This document shows, piece by piece, positions 52,589 to 62,989 of a DNA stretch of 64,000 nt. The DNA comes from Pelomonas sp. BJYL3 (GTDB lineage Bacteria; Pseudomonadota; Gammaproteobacteria; Burkholderiales; Burkholderiaceae_C). The notes beneath the pieces are model-generated. The model had not been told where the DNA came from. It ran no database searches and was given only the letters and a program-made list of their open reading frames with translations. The stretch lies in contig NZ_JANZKX010000005.1 of assembly GCF_027257975.1 (NCBI RefSeq), positions 1 through 64,000 of the forward strand, written 5' to 3'. Both the position numbers and the translations under genes were made by a program. Each line of letters opens with the position of its first letter. The stretch's first letter is position 1.

Positions 52589-52893
52589 GGAGGTCTCCGA
52601 AAAGGATGAAAAAGCTGTTCGTGGCGCCACTGGTTGCGGTGCACGGCGGTCATCCTGGAACGAGCGAGACCGAAGGGCGGGCAGGCGGCGGCGCGGTGGC
52701 CGCAAGTGTAGGTCAGAGTCCGGGCGTTTCCCCTATTGACCCATTTCAACGCTGCCACTTGAGGCCGGGCAGGCGAGATTATGCGGCGTCCTTTGCATAA
52801 AACTGACTGTCTTATGTCTTATAGAAGACATTTTTGAGAGGATTTACGGAATCCGCTCGACGCGGCAGGGCGCCCTGTGCTCGAATCCCGGCC
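52589..52893. promoter_or_regulatory. Divergent control region between mdh and the GntR regulator
   Basis: A 305-base gap without a convincing gene. Near the GntR side it becomes A/T-rich (52780-52850) and carries the dyad at 52814-52831. It probably contains the mdh promoter and the promoter for gntR-sdh. Confidence 0.55.
52814..52831. promoter_or_regulatory. Candidate GntR operator (ATGTCTTATAGAAGACAT)
   Basis: Dyad with 7-bp arms and a 4-base centre; a further TGTCTTA half-site overlaps at 52809-52815. It lies about 65 bases upstream of the GntR start, so self-regulation is likely. Confidence 0.6.
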
Positions 52894-53688
52894 ATGCCGA
52901 ATCCACCTGCAGTCCCGAGCACGCCTGGCCCTGAGCTCCAGCGCGGCGAGGCTGCGTCCGGCGGGCAGGCGTCGCCCGCGTTCTCGCCGCTGTATCGCCA
53001 GATCAAGGGCCTGATCATCCAGCGCCTCCAGGCCGGTGCCTGGAAGGCCGGCGAGGCCATTCCCAGCGAGATGGAGCTGGCCGCCAGCTTCGGCGTCAGC
53101 CAGGGCACGGTCCGTAAGGCTATTGACGAACTTGCGGCCGAGAATCTGCTGGTGCGCCGCCAGGGCAAGGGCACGTTTGTCGCCACGCATGCGGAGCAGA
53201 AGCAGCAGTACCGCTTCCTGCGCCTGATGCCTGATGAAGACCAGGAACCGGGCCTGGGCCGCCAGCTGCTGGACTGCCGCCGCCAGCGTGCGCCGGCCTG
53301 GATCGCCCGCCAGCTGCAGATGCGTGCGGGCGACGCCATGGTCGAGGTGCGCCGCCTGCTGCACAGCAAGGGCCGTCCGGTGGTGCTGGATGACATCTGG
53401 CTGCCGGGCAGCCTGTTCAAGGGTTTGACGACCGAGCTGCTGAACCAGCACCGCGGTCCTTTCTATGGTTTGTTCGAGTCGGAGTTCGGGGTGCAGATGA
53501 TCCGTGCCCAGGAAAAGATCCGGGCCGTGGCGGCCGATGAAGAGGTTGCCGCGCTGCTGCAGGTGGAGGTCGGCGCGCCGCTGCTGAGTGTGGAGCGCCT
53601 GTCTTTCACCTATGGCGATCGTCCGGTGGAGCTGCGCCGGGGGCTCTACAACACGTCCACGCATTTCTATCGCAACGATCTGAACTGA
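52894..53688 (+). CDS. GntR-family transcriptional regulator with UTRA domain (HutC type)
   Basis: A 264-residue regulator. The winged HTH (about 45-110) reads SPLYRQIKGLIIQRLQAGAWKAGEAIPSEMELAASFGVSQGTVRKAIDELAAENLLVRRQGKGTFV. The rest is a UTRA ligand domain (FLRLMPDEDQE...VRRLLHSKGRPVVLDDIWLPG...VERLSFTYGDRPVELRRGLYNT). The ATG at 52894 is preferred over 52834. It lies directly upstream of sdhC in the same direction and divergent from mdh, an order common in Burkholderiales, so it probably controls TCA genes in response to a carboxylate-type ligand (inference). Confidence 0.92.
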   Translation: MPNPPAVPSTPGPELQRGEAASGGQASPAFSPLYRQIKGLIIQRLQAGAWKAGEAIPSEMELAASFGVSQGTVRKAIDELAAENLLVRRQGKGTFVATHAEQKQQYRFLRLMPDEDQEPGLGRQLLDCRRQRAPAWIARQLQMRAGDAMVEVRRLLHSKGRPVVLDDIWLPGSLFKGLTTELLNQHRGPFYGLFESEFGVQMIRAQEKIRAVAADEEVAALLQVEVGAPLLSVERLSFTYGDRPVELRRGLYNTSTHFYRNDLN

Positions 53689-53791
53689 CGCTCTCTCAAA
53701 GAAAGAAGCCCGCAGCGGAGAAAGGCAAGGCCTGACCCTGTTGCGTTGCAATAAAATCCTCAGGTTTCACATTGATTACCAAAGGTCGGGT

Positions 53792-54238
53792 ATGACGGAC
53801 ATCTCCTCCTCCACGACGACAAAGCAACGGCCGGTCTACCGCAACATCAACATCTTTACCGATGTGCGGACGTACCGACTGCCCGCGGCGGGTTTCGTCT
53901 CCATCCTGCATCGCATCAGCGGCTTGCTGATGTTCCTGCTGCTGCCCTTCGTCATCTGGATGCTGGACACCAGCCTGAGCACCGAGATCTCCTTCGACGT
54001 GTTCAAGAACGCCTTCGTGGCTGGCCTGGGCCCCATTCCCGGCGTGCTGGTCAAGCTCGTGACGCTGGCCCTGATCTGGGGCTATCTGCATCACTTCATC
54101 GCCGGCGTGCGTCACCTCTGGATGGATGCCACCCACAGCGTGAGCAAGGAGCAGGGCCGTTCCAGCGCCGTGCTGACGCTGTCGCTGTCCGTGCTGCTGA
54201 CCCTGGCCCTGGGCGCCAAGCTGTTCGGCCTGTACTGA
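53792..54238 (+). CDS. sdhC: Succinate dehydrogenase cytochrome b556 subunit SdhC
   Basis: Membrane anchor of complex II, 148 residues with three hydrophobic segments. RPVYRNINIFTDVRTYRLPAAGFVSILHRISG is the conserved N-terminal motif, with Ser and Arg of the quinone site; HHFIAGVRHLWMD carries the probable haem-ligand His. The ATG at 53792 is chosen as it gives the usual short cytoplasmic start; the frame is open 17 codons further. First gene of sdhCDAB, 103 bases after the GntR gene. Confidence 0.95.
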   Translation: MTDISSSTTTKQRPVYRNINIFTDVRTYRLPAAGFVSILHRISGLLMFLLLPFVIWMLDTSLSTEISFDVFKNAFVAGLGPIPGVLVKLVTLALIWGYLHHFIAGVRHLWMDATHSVSKEQGRSSAVLTLSLSVLLTLALGAKLFGLY

Positions 54239-54258
54239 TCAAGACTGAGGTTCACAGA

Positions 54259-54621
54259 ATGAGTACTTACGGAACCAAGCGCATCGTCAGCGGTGCGCAC
54301 TATGGCCTGCGCGACTGGATGGCCCAGCGCGCGACGGCCGTGCTGATGGCCCTGTTCACCATCGTGCTGCTGGCCCAGATCCTGTTCACCAAGCAGCCCC
54401 TGGGCTACGAGCTGTGGTCGGGCATCTTCTCGCAGCAATGGATGAAGTTCGTGACCTTCGCGACCATCATCTCCCTGGCGTACCACGCCTGGGTCGGTGT
54501 GCGCGACATCTGGATGGACTACGTGCCGGCCGTGGGCGTTCGCCTGGCTCTGCACGTGTTCACCCTGGTCTGGTTGGTGGGTTGCGCGGGTTGGGCGATC
54601 CAAGTCCTCTGGAGGCTGTAA
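54259..54621 (+). CDS. sdhD: Succinate dehydrogenase hydrophobic membrane anchor SdhD
   Basis: Second membrane anchor of complex II, 120 residues with three transmembrane segments. RIVSGAHYGLRDWMAQRATAVLMALFTIVLLAQI is the typical start, and SLAYHAWVGVRDIWMDY holds a conserved His/Asp region near the quinone and haem sites. It lies 20 bases after sdhC and 3 bases before sdhA. Confidence 0.95.
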   Translation: MSTYGTKRIVSGAHYGLRDWMAQRATAVLMALFTIVLLAQILFTKQPLGYELWSGIFSQQWMKFVTFATIISLAYHAWVGVRDIWMDYVPAVGVRLALHVFTLVWLVGCAGWAIQVLWRL

Positions 54622-54624
54622 AAA

Positions 54625-56400
54625 ATGCAAGTTGGAAGCTCGCTCGCAAAGCGCAAATTTGACGTGGTGATCGTGGGTGCCGGTGGTTCCGGCATGCGCG
54701 CCTCGCTGCAACTCTCGCTGGCCGGCCTGAACGTGGCCGTGCTGTCCAAGGTCTTCCCGACCCGCTCGCACACCGTGGCTGCCCAGGGCGGCATCGGTGC
54801 CTCGCTGGGCAATATGTCGGAAGACAACTGGCACTACCACTTCTTCGACACCGTCAAGGGCTCGGACTGGCTGGGTGACCAGGACGCCATCGAGTTCATG
54901 TGCCGCGAGGCCCCGAAGGTCGTGTACGAACTCGAACATTTCGGCATGCCCTTCGACCGCAACCCGGACGGCACCATCTACCAGCGCCCCTTCGGCGGCC
55001 ACACGGCCAACTACGGCGAGAAGCCCGTGCAGCGCGCCTGCGCCGCGGCGGACCGCACTGGCCACGCCCTGCTGCACACCCTGTACCAGCAGAACGTCAA
55101 GGCCAAGACCCAGTTCTTCGTGGAGTGGATGGCCCTGGACGTCATCCGCGACGCCGAAGGCGACGTGGTCGGCGTGACCGCGCTGGAAATGGAGACCGGC
55201 GAGGTCCACATCCTGCAGGCCAAGACCGTGCTGATGGCCACCGGCGGTGCCGGCCGCATCTACGCGGCCTCCACCAACGCCTTCATCAACACCGGTGACG
55301 GCCTGGGCATGGCGGCACGTGCCGGCATCCCGCTGGAAGACATGGAGTTCTGGCAGTTCCACCCCACCGGCGTGGCCGGCGCGGGCGTGCTGCTGACCGA
55401 AGGCTGCCGCGGCGAGGGCGCCATCCTGCGCAACGCCAATGGCGAGCGCTTCATGGAACGCTACGCCCCGACCCTGAAGGACCTGGCCCCGCGTGACTTC
55501 GTGTCCCGCTCCATGGACCAGGAAATCAAGGAAGGCCGTGGCTGCGGTCCCAACAAGGACTACGTGCTGCTGGACATGACCCACCTGGGCGCCGAGACGA
55601 TCATGAAGCGTCTGCCCTCGGTGTTCGAGATCGGCCACAACTTCGCCAACGTCGACATCACCAAGGAGCCGATCCCCGTGGTGCCGACCATCCACTACCA
55701 GATGGGTGGCATCCCCACCAACATCAACGGTCAGGTGGTCGTGCCCAAGAACGGCAACCCCAACGAGGTCATCAACGGCCTGTACGCGGTGGGCGAGTGC
55801 TCCTGCGTGTCGGTGCACGGCGCCAACCGCCTGGGCACCAACTCGCTGCTGGACCTGGTGGTGTTCGGCCGCGCAGCCGGCAAGCACATCGTCGAGTTCA
55901 ACCTCAAGAACCGCGAGCACAAGCCCCTGCCCAAGGACGCCGCCGACCAGACCCTGGCCCGCCTGGCGCGCCTGGAGTCGGCCTCCAATGGCGAATACGC
56001 CCAGGACGTCGCCAACGACATCCGCTCGACCATGCAGAAGCACGCCGGCGTGTTCCGCACGCAGGCCGTGATGGACGAAGGTGTCAAGAAGATCCTGGAA
56101 GTCGCCGAGCGCGTGAAGTCCATCGGTCTGAAGGACAAGTCCAAGGTCTTCAACACCGCGCGTGTCGAGGCCCTGGAAGTCGAGAACCTGATCGAGGCCG
56201 CCAAGGCCACGATGACCTCGGCCGCCGCCCGTCCGGAGTCCCGTGGCGCCCACGCCCACGATGACTTCCCCAACCGCGACGACGCGAACTGGATGAAGCA
56301 CACCCTGTGGTACTCCGAAGGCAATCGCCTGGACTACAAGCCGGTCAAGCTGACCCCGCTGACCGTGGAATCTGTGCCGCCCAAGGTGCGTACCTTCTGA
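54625..56400 (+). CDS. sdhA: Succinate dehydrogenase flavoprotein subunit SdhA
   Basis: Catalytic subunit oxidising succinate to fumarate; 591 residues as usual. The dinucleotide fold [18 protein letters not shown] starts at residue 14. FAD is attached covalently to His49 in [18 protein letters not shown]. Active-site segments include [21 protein letters not shown] and [21 protein letters not shown]. Its flavinylation depends on SdhE, encoded two genes downstream. Confidence 0.98.
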   Translation: MQVGSSLAKRKFDVVIVGAGGSGMRASLQLSLAGLNVAVLSKVFPTRSHTVAAQGGIGASLGNMSEDNWHYHFFDTVKGSDWLGDQDAIEFMCREAPKVVYELEHFGMPFDRNPDGTIYQRPFGGHTANYGEKPVQRACAAADRTGHALLHTLYQQNVKAKTQFFVEWMALDVIRDAEGDVVGVTALEMETGEVHILQAKTVLMATGGAGRIYAASTNAFINTGDGLGMAARAGIPLEDMEFWQFHPTGVAGAGVLLTEGCRGEGAILRNANGERFMERYAPTLKDLAPRDFVSRSMDQEIKEGRGCGPNKDYVLLDMTHLGAETIMKRLPSVFEIGHNFANVDITKEPIPVVPTIHYQMGGIPTNINGQVVVPKNGNPNEVINGLYAVGECSCVSVHGANRLGTNSLLDLVVFGRAAGKHIVEFNLKNREHKPLPKDAADQTLARLARLESASNGEYAQDVANDIRSTMQKHAGVFRTQAVMDEGVKKILEVAERVKSIGLKDKSKVFNTARVEALEVENLIEAAKATMTSAAARPESRGAHAHDDFPNRDDANWMKHTLWYSEGNRLDYKPVKLTPLTVESVPPKVRTF

Positions 56401-56410
56401 GGACAAGAAC

Positions 56411-57118
56411 ATGAGCCAAAAACGTACCTTCCAGATCTACCGCTACGACCCGGACAAGGACGCCAAGCCCTACATGCAGACCCTCGAGATCGAGCTCGAG
56501 GGCAACGAACGCATGCTGCTGGACGCGCTGATCAAGCTCAAGGCCGTGGACCCCACGCTGAGCTTCCGCCGCTCCTGCCGCGAGGGCGTCTGCGGTTCCG
56601 ATGCCATGAACATCAATGGCAAGAACGGCCTGGCCTGCCTGACGAACATGCGCTCGCTGCCGCAGGTGGTGGTGCTCAAGCCGCTGCCGGGCCTGCCCGT
56701 GGTCCGCGACCTGATCGTGGACATGACGCAGTTCTTCAAGCAGTACCACTCCATCAAGCCCTACCTGGTGAACGACACGCCGCTGCCCGACAAGGAACGC
56801 CTGCAGTCGCCGGAGGAACGCGAGGAGCTGGACGGCCTGTACGAGTGCATCCTGTGCGCCAGCTGCTCCACGAGCTGCCCGAGCTTCTGGTGGAACCCCG
56901 ACAAGTTCGTGGGTCCCGCCGGTCTGCTTCAGGCCTACCGCTTCATCGCGGACAGCCGTGACCAGGCCACCTCGGAGCGCCTCGACAACCTCGAGGACCC
57001 GTACCGCCTGTTCCGCTGCCACACCATCATGAACTGCGTGGACGTCTGCCCCAAGGGGCTGAACCCCACCAAGGCCATCGGCAAGATCAAGGAACTGATG
57101 GTGCGTCGCGCCGTCTGA
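56411..57118 (+). CDS. sdhB: Succinate dehydrogenase iron-sulfur subunit SdhB
   Basis: Electron-transfer subunit of complex II, 235 residues. The [2Fe-2S] ligands are in [22 protein letters not shown]; the [4Fe-4S] and [3Fe-4S] ligands are in [16 protein letters not shown] and [17 protein letters not shown]. It is 10 bases after sdhA. Its stop overlaps the sdhE start (TGATG). Confidence 0.98.
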   Translation: MSQKRTFQIYRYDPDKDAKPYMQTLEIELEGNERMLLDALIKLKAVDPTLSFRRSCREGVCGSDAMNINGKNGLACLTNMRSLPQVVVLKPLPGLPVVRDLIVDMTQFFKQYHSIKPYLVNDTPLPDKERLQSPEEREELDGLYECILCASCSTSCPSFWWNPDKFVGPAGLLQAYRFIADSRDQATSERLDNLEDPYRLFRCHTIMNCVDVCPKGLNPTKAIGKIKELMVRRAV

Positions 57119-57438
57119 TGCCCGGATCCGCCCTGGACTCTTTGCAAAGGCCTTCATTCGTGACCAACTTGTCCGATGCCCTCATCGACGAGAGAGCCCT
57201 CTCCAAACTGAAGTGGCGCTGCCGCCGCGGACTGCTGGAGAATGACCTCTTCATTGAGCGGTTCTTCAAACGTTACGAGACCGTGCTGACCGAGCGTCAG
57301 GCCGAAGGCCTGCGCCAGCTGATGGACCTGTCGGACAACGATCTGATGGACCTCCTGCTGGCGCGCAAGGAGCCCGAGGGCGAGTCGGTCACGCCCGAAC
57401 TGCTGGAGGTCCTGGGCATGCTCAGGACCCCCCTCTGA
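57118..57438 (+). CDS. sdhE: FAD assembly factor SdhE
   Basis: Small chaperone (106 residues) needed for covalent flavin attachment to SdhA. The RGxxE motif is present in WRCRRGLLENDLFIERFF (about residues 33-50). The C-terminal helices contain LRQLMDLSDNDLMDLLLAR. The ATG at 57118 is coupled to the sdhB stop; an internal GTG at 57160 would give a length nearer the shorter homologues. It links the sdh operon to gltA, 50 bases downstream. Confidence 0.93.
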   Translation: MPGSALDSLQRPSFVTNLSDALIDERALSKLKWRCRRGLLENDLFIERFFKRYETVLTERQAEGLRQLMDLSDNDLMDLLLARKEPEGESVTPELLEVLGMLRTPL

Positions 57439-57488
57439 TCTGTCAGCGCCGCTGACCTGTTTTTCCAAGAAGTCATAAGGAACGCCCC

Positions 57489-58799
<1,311 letters not shown>

Positions 58800-58842
58800 T
58801 CCTTCGCCCCGGCCGGCTTGCGCTGGCCAGGGTGAATGACCG

Positions 58843-58875
58843 GAAGCCCCGTTGCAGTGATGCGCGGGGCTTTTG
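58843..58875 (+). terminator. Rho-independent terminator of gltA
   Basis: AAGCCCCG / CGGGGCTT stem with an 11-13-base loop followed by TTTGCTTT, about 45 bases after the gltA stop. Confidence 0.85.
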
Positions 58876-59179
58876 CTTTGTGGCCCGGGCTGGGTTGGAT
58901 GGGTGCTGGTGCTGGTCGAGCGCTGCTCCGGGCCGCTGCTCCGGGCCGCTGCGCTCCTCGGCGCCACGCAAGGCGCCCAGCCGGGATGGCGCCACCACCG
59001 GGCAGAAGCACTGAGCGCAGGCCAGGAAGGCAAGCCATGCCAGGCTCGCCCCTGCGCACCCCCGCGTGCCTCGGTACGACGCAAGGCACTCGGCCGGAGC
59101 ATGGCGTTCAGGCTCCAAGCGCAGGGGTCGCATGCCCCAGCGCAGGACCGGGGCAGGGCGCTCGCGCTATGCTGGCCGG
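58876..59179. other. Intergenic region between gltA and the Nudix gene; no gene seen
   Basis: About 300 GC-rich bases. A short tandem duplication of GCTGCTCCGGGCC occurs at about 58921-58946. Open frames cross the region in several phases but none has a ribosome site or a recognisable product. Confidence 0.5.
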
Positions 59180-59875
59180 ATGACTCGACCGCCCATCCTC
59201 GATCCGCGCGCCGTGCCGGTGGCCTCCCGTGACGACGGCCTGCCGGCGGTGCCGGCTGAAGCGCTGACGGCCGAGGCTCTGCGCGCCCGCTTCCGCGCGC
59301 CGCCGGACTGGGCGCCGGAGCTGCCGGGCGATGGCGGCGTGCTGAGCCAGCGCGAGCCGGCCTCGGCGGCGGTGCTGGTGCCCCTGGTCCAGCGCCCGGG
59401 CGGTCTGCAGGTGCTGCTGACCCAGCGCACGGCGCATCTGCGGGACCACGCCGGCCAGATCAGCTTCCCCGGCGGGCGCACGGAGCCGGAGGATGCCGAC
59501 GCCGTCGCCACCGCCCTGCGCGAGGCCCAGGAGGAGATCGGTCTGCAGCCACAGCATGTGGAGGTGCTGGGTCAGCTGCCCCTCTACCGCACGGTGACGG
59601 CCTTCATGGTGCATCCCGTCGTGGCCCTGGTGCAGCCCGACTTCCGCCTGGTTCTGGACGAGTTCGAGGTGGCCGAGGCCTTCGAGGTGCCGCTGGCCTT
59701 TCTGATGGATCCGGCGCGCCACCAGCGTCATGTCTTCCGCTGGCAGGAGGGGGAGCGGCAGTTCCTGTCCATGCCCTGGACGGGGTCAGATCTTGCTGGC
59801 GTGTCGCGTGAGTACTTCATCTGGGGCGCCACGGCTGCCATGCTGCGCAACTTCTACCGCTTCCTCTCCGCCTGA
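59180..59875 (+). CDS. Nudix CoA pyrophosphatase (NudL-like)
   Basis: A 231-residue Nudix hydrolase of the CoA-pyrophosphatase group, which splits CoA and its derivatives to phosphopantetheine and 3',5'-ADP. The signature TQRTAHLRDHAGQISFPGGRTEPEDADAVATALREAQEEIGL combines the CoA-specific LLTxRxxxLxxHxGQIxFPGG part with the REAxEEIGL Nudix helix. The ATG at 59180 is preferred over a longer frame, as it follows the A/T-poor leader directly. A one-mismatch copy of the 14-bp word (59782-59795) gives codons GGG TCA GAT CTT in the C-terminal part. Confidence 0.92.
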   Translation: MTRPPILDPRAVPVASRDDGLPAVPAEALTAEALRARFRAPPDWAPELPGDGGVLSQREPASAAVLVPLVQRPGGLQVLLTQRTAHLRDHAGQISFPGGRTEPEDADAVATALREAQEEIGLQPQHVEVLGQLPLYRTVTAFMVHPVVALVQPDFRLVLDEFEVAEAFEVPLAFLMDPARHQRHVFRWQEGERQFLSMPWTGSDLAGVSREYFIWGATAAMLRNFYRFLSA

Positions 59876-59904
59876 GGGGCGCAGGGCCGCTATCATGCGG
59901 GCCC

Positions 59905-60894
59905 ATGAACTTCTTCGCCGTCCTGCTGGCCCTGATCTGTGAGCAGCTCAAGCCGCTGCCGCATGGCAATGCCGTGCACGAGGGCGTGATCAGCTGGGTG
60001 CGCTGGACGGGTCGCAATTTCGACGCCGGCAAGGAACGCCACGCCCTGGTCGTCTGGGGCATCACGGTGCTGGGGCCGGCGTTGCTGGCCGCGGCGATCT
60101 ACGGCCTGGTGCGCCACTTCACCGTGCTGGGCGCCCTGGCCCTGGACGTCCTGGTGCTGTACCTGACCCTGGGCTTCCGGCAGTTCAGCCACTACTTCAC
60201 CGACATCCGCGACGCCCTGGAGCGCGCCGACGAGCTGGAGGCCCGCCGCCTGCTGGCCGAATGGCGGCACCTGGACGCCAGCGAGCTGCCCCGCACCGAG
60301 CTGCTGCGTCATGTGATCGAGCATTCGCTGCTGGCCGCGCACCGCCATGTCTTCGGCGTGTTCTTCTGGTTCATCGTGCTGTCCACCGTGGGCCTGGGGC
60401 CGGCGGGCGCCATCCTCTATCGCATGGCCGAGTTCGCCAGCCGCTACTGGGCTTTCAAGAGCCGCACCATCGACGCGCCCACCAATGAGCGCCTGATGCA
60501 GATCTCCCGCCAGTTCTTCGGCTGGGTGGACTACGTGCCCGCCCGCCTGACCGCCACCGGTTTTGCCATCGTCGGCAACTTCGAGGAAGCGGTGAACGGC
60601 TGGCGGCGCGACGCCGGCCTGTGGATGCACCCCAACGAGGGCATCATCCTGGCCTCGGCCGCGGGTGCCCTGGGCGTGCAGCTGGGCGGCTCGGCCGCAC
60701 CGGGTGTCACCCCGGACCGCAGCAAGACCTTCGAGGCCGGTGGAGACATGGACGCCACCCGCGCCGAAGGTTCCACCCCCGGCATGCCGCCCGCCCTGGG
60801 TCATCTGCAGAGCGTGGTGGGCCTGGTCTGGCGTTCCGTGGTGCTGTGGATGTTCCTGCTGGCCTTGCTGACGCTGGCCAATCTGCTGGGCTGA
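59905..60894 (+). CDS. CobD/CbiB-family membrane protein
   Basis: A 329-residue integral membrane protein related to CobD/CbiB and AmpE. Hydrophobic segments lie near 1-15, 45-100, 145-170 and at the C-terminus (VLWMFLLALLTLANLLG). Conserved phrases: LGFRQFSHYFTDIRDALERADELEARRLLAEWR, VIEHSLLAAHRHVFGVFFWF and YRMAEFASRYWAF. Although related to cobalamin biosynthesis, no other cob/cbi gene is here and such stand-alone copies are usual in betaproteobacteria, so a B12 role should not be assumed. It lies 29 bases after the Nudix gene. Confidence 0.85.
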   Translation: MNFFAVLLALICEQLKPLPHGNAVHEGVISWVRWTGRNFDAGKERHALVVWGITVLGPALLAAAIYGLVRHFTVLGALALDVLVLYLTLGFRQFSHYFTDIRDALERADELEARRLLAEWRHLDASELPRTELLRHVIEHSLLAAHRHVFGVFFWFIVLSTVGLGPAGAILYRMAEFASRYWAFKSRTIDAPTNERLMQISRQFFGWVDYVPARLTATGFAIVGNFEEAVNGWRRDAGLWMHPNEGIILASAAGALGVQLGGSAAPGVTPDRSKTFEAGGDMDATRAEGSTPGMPPALGHLQSVVGLVWRSVVLWMFLLALLTLANLLG

Positions 60895-60961
60895 TCATCC
60901 CGCCCGGCCCTGGGCGCGGTTTACCTGCATGGCCACTTGCGGGTCTCGACGCCCGCCGGCC

Positions 60962-61744
60962 TCAGGCCTCTCTCACGTCCGCGATCACCTGCTCCCCGAA
61001 ATCCGGCCGCGCCAGGTAGCGCAGCACGGCAGTGGCCGTCTGGGCCGGGCTGCTGAGCTGCTGTTCGGCCTTCAGGGCGCTGAACCGCGGCTGGTCCGGG
61101 AACGCGGCGGGTGCGGCGCTGCGCAGCTGCTGCTGCATGTCGGTGTCGATGACGCCCGGCGCCAGGGAGACGATGCGGGCCGCCTTCAGCCCCTGGCTCG
61201 CCCGGTGTGCCTCGTCCAGGGCCATGGCCCGGGACAGGTGGTCCATGGCCGCCTTGGCCGCGCAATAGGCCGCCGTGCCGGCCATGGCGCGCCGCCCAAG
61301 TCCGGACGAGATATTCAGCACGCGCAGCTCGCCCGGCACGTGGCGGCAGGCGTCCAGGAAGGCCGCGCTGAGCAGCAGGGCTGCCTCCGCGCCCACGCGC
61401 AGGGCGCTGGACAGCTCGGCCAGGGGCGTGTCCTGCACGGCGCCCGGGTGGGTCACCACGCCGGCGTTGTTGATCAGCGTGAGGCTGTTGAAGCGGTCCA
61501 GGGCTTGCGCCTGCAGCCACTGCTTCAGGGCCTGGGCCACGGGCAGGGGCTGGGCGAGGTCCTGGCGCCACTGCTGCAGCACGCTGCCGGTGGAAGCTGC
61601 CAGGCCGTAGAGCGCTTCGTTGTCCCGCCGGGCAATGCCCAGGACCTGGTGCTCGGGGCTGGCCAGCAGCTCGCGCGCAAGGGCCAGGCCCAGGCCGCGT
61701 GAGCTGCCGCTGACGATGTAGAGATGGCGCTTGGGGCTGTTCAT
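60962..61744 (-). CDS. Short-chain dehydrogenase/reductase (sepiapterin reductase-like)
   Basis: A 260-residue SDR. NADP-binding SGSSRGLGLALARELL (about 12-27), NNAGVV (about 91-96), the Ser in NISSGLGRR and the catalytic pair YCAAK (YxxxK). SLAPGVIDTDMQQQLR follows, as in SDRs of the sepiapterin reductase/benzil reductase type. Cytoplasmic. The carbonyl substrate is unknown. It is read leftward after rluA with a 48-base gap. Confidence 0.9.
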   Translation of the reverse strand: MNSPKRHLYIVSGSSRGLGLALARELLASPEHQVLGIARRDNEALYGLAASTGSVLQQWRQDLAQPLPVAQALKQWLQAQALDRFNSLTLINNAGVVTHPGAVQDTPLAELSSALRVGAEAALLLSAAFLDACRHVPGELRVLNISSGLGRRAMAGTAAYCAAKAAMDHLSRAMALDEAHRASQGLKAARIVSLAPGVIDTDMQQQLRSAAPAAFPDQPRFSALKAEQQLSSPAQTATAVLRYLARPDFGEQVIADVREA

Positions 61745-61792
61745 GCCTGCATTCTCGCGCTGGATTGCATCGGATGGCGCCGGGCCGGGCGC

Positions 61793-62467
61793 TCAGAACG
61801 GGGGTGTGCTCTGCAGCTGCAGCGCCGGCACCTCGCCCAGGGCGGGCAGGCCCAGCTGGCAGGCGTGCAGCAGCAGGCGCGGGGCCGCCTGCTGCAGGGC
61901 GGGCGGCGCATAGAGCGCATCGCCGAGGATGGGGTGGCCGATGGCCAGACAGTGCACCCGCAGCTGGTGCGAGCGCCCGGTCAGCGGCAGCAGCTCGACG
62001 CGGGTCTGCTGACGGGCGGTGTCGCGCTCCAGCACCCGCAGAAGGGTCTGCGAGGGCTTGCCGCGCTGATGGCAGACCATTTGCCGCGGTCGATTCGGCC
62101 AGTCGGTGAGCAGGGGCAGGTCGATGGCCTGCTCGTCGGCTTCGACCAGACCGCCCAGCACCGCCACATAGCGCTTCTCGACCCGGCGCGTGGCGAAGGC
62201 ATCGCTCAGCAGGCGCTGCATCTCGGGGCTGCGGGCGAAGACCAGCAGGCCGGAGGTGGCCATGTCGAGACGGTGCACCACCAGCGCCTCGGGGAAGCGC
62301 GCCTGCACGCGGCTGGCCGCGCAGTCCTGCTTGTCCTCGCCCCGGCCGGGCACGGACAGCAGGCCGCTGGGCTTGTCCACGACCACGCAGCCCGGGCCGA
62401 CATGGACCCAGCCCAGCTGCAGCGTCTCGGGCGCCGGTGCGGGTGGCAGTGGGCTGGTGGCGCTCAG
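61793..62467 (-). CDS. rluA: Pseudouridine synthase RluA (23S rRNA U746 / tRNA U32)
   Basis: Makes pseudouridine in 23S rRNA and tRNA. The core VVDKPSGLLSVPGR...VVHRLDMATSG (catalytic Asp68)...LPLLTDWPNRPRQMVC...GRSHQLRVHCLAIGHPILGD...APRLLLHA matches E. coli RluA throughout. Start: no in-frame ATG exists. The first GTG (62386) would cut the conserved first strand; the frame continues upstream as coding-like sequence to a CTG at 62467, which overlaps the previous gene's TGA (CTGA) and has GTGGAG five bases before it. This gives 224 residues, against 219 in E. coli. A CTG start is rare and is inferred here. Confidence 0.9.
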   Translation of the reverse strand: MSATSPLPPAPAPETLQLGWVHVGPGCVVVDKPSGLLSVPGRGEDKQDCAASRVQARFPEALVVHRLDMATSGLLVFARSPEMQRLLSDAFATRRVEKRYVAVLGGLVEADEQAIDLPLLTDWPNRPRQMVCHQRGKPSQTLLRVLERDTARQQTRVELLPLTGRSHQLRVHCLAIGHPILGDALYAPPALQQAAPRLLLHACQLGLPALGEVPALQLQSTPPF

Positions 62468-62940
62468 AACTGCTCCACCCAGCCGCTCTGCACGGCGGAC
62501 TGGGGATTGGACCCCGCCTGCCGCACCCGCTGCAGGGACTCCTCGACCTCCAGGCCGAGGCCCTTGAGCACGCAGGCCGCCACGGTGCCGGTACGGCCAA
62601 TGCCCGCGGCGCAGTGCAGCAGCACGCGGTCGCCTACGCGCAGGCTGTGGATCAGCGTCTCCACGCCCTGGCGGAAGGCCTCGGGATTCGCGCCCAGGCC
62701 GAAATCGCGCATGGGCAGGTGCTGCCAGCGAAAGGGCAGGCGGCCCTCGCTGACGGCCTTGTGGTACAGCGGCGAGAGCTGGGCCACCTCGTCCAGCGGA
62801 TTGAGGCAGCTGACCAGGCTCAGCTGGCGCAGCCGGGCTTCGTCAAGGAATGCGCCCCAGGGCTCCAGGCGGCCGGGCATGGACTGCAGCCACAGCCGGC
62901 CGCTGATGTCGGGAGGGAGTTCGAGTGCACGGAATGGCAT
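62464..62940 (-). CDS. Protein tyrosine/dual-specificity phosphatase
   Basis: A 158-residue cysteine phosphatase. The P-loop is HCAAGIGRTG (Cys110, Arg116), and Asp79 in PMRDFG is a likely general acid. The protein starts MPFRALELPPDISGRLWLQSMPGR; a longer frame to 63090 runs through the promoter and is not used. Phosphatases of this short DSP type act on phosphotyrosine or on small phospho-compounds. Its stop overlaps the proposed CTG start of rluA, so the two are coupled. Substrate unknown. Confidence 0.88.
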   Translation of the reverse strand: MPFRALELPPDISGRLWLQSMPGRLEPWGAFLDEARLRQLSLVSCLNPLDEVAQLSPLYHKAVSEGRLPFRWQHLPMRDFGLGANPEAFRQGVETLIHSLRVGDRVLLHCAAGIGRTGTVAACVLKGLGLEVEESLQRVRQAGSNPQSAVQSGWVEQF

Positions 62941-62989
62941 GGCGGGATTGTGCCTTCGGTGCCTGCCGATGTCAGCGGCGCGCTCGTGG

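Noticed and set aside
58873-59232. Open frame of about 119 codons after gltA
   Set aside because: No ribosome site, overlaps the Nudix start, compositionally biased and with competing frames in all phases.
59905-60894. Cobalamin biosynthesis gene cobD
   Set aside because: Only family similarity; no other B12 genes nearby and this stand-alone membrane protein is common in betaproteobacteria.
62386-62403. ATG at 62401-62403 as the rluA start
   Set aside because: It is out of frame with RluA; reading from it gives no RluA-like sequence.
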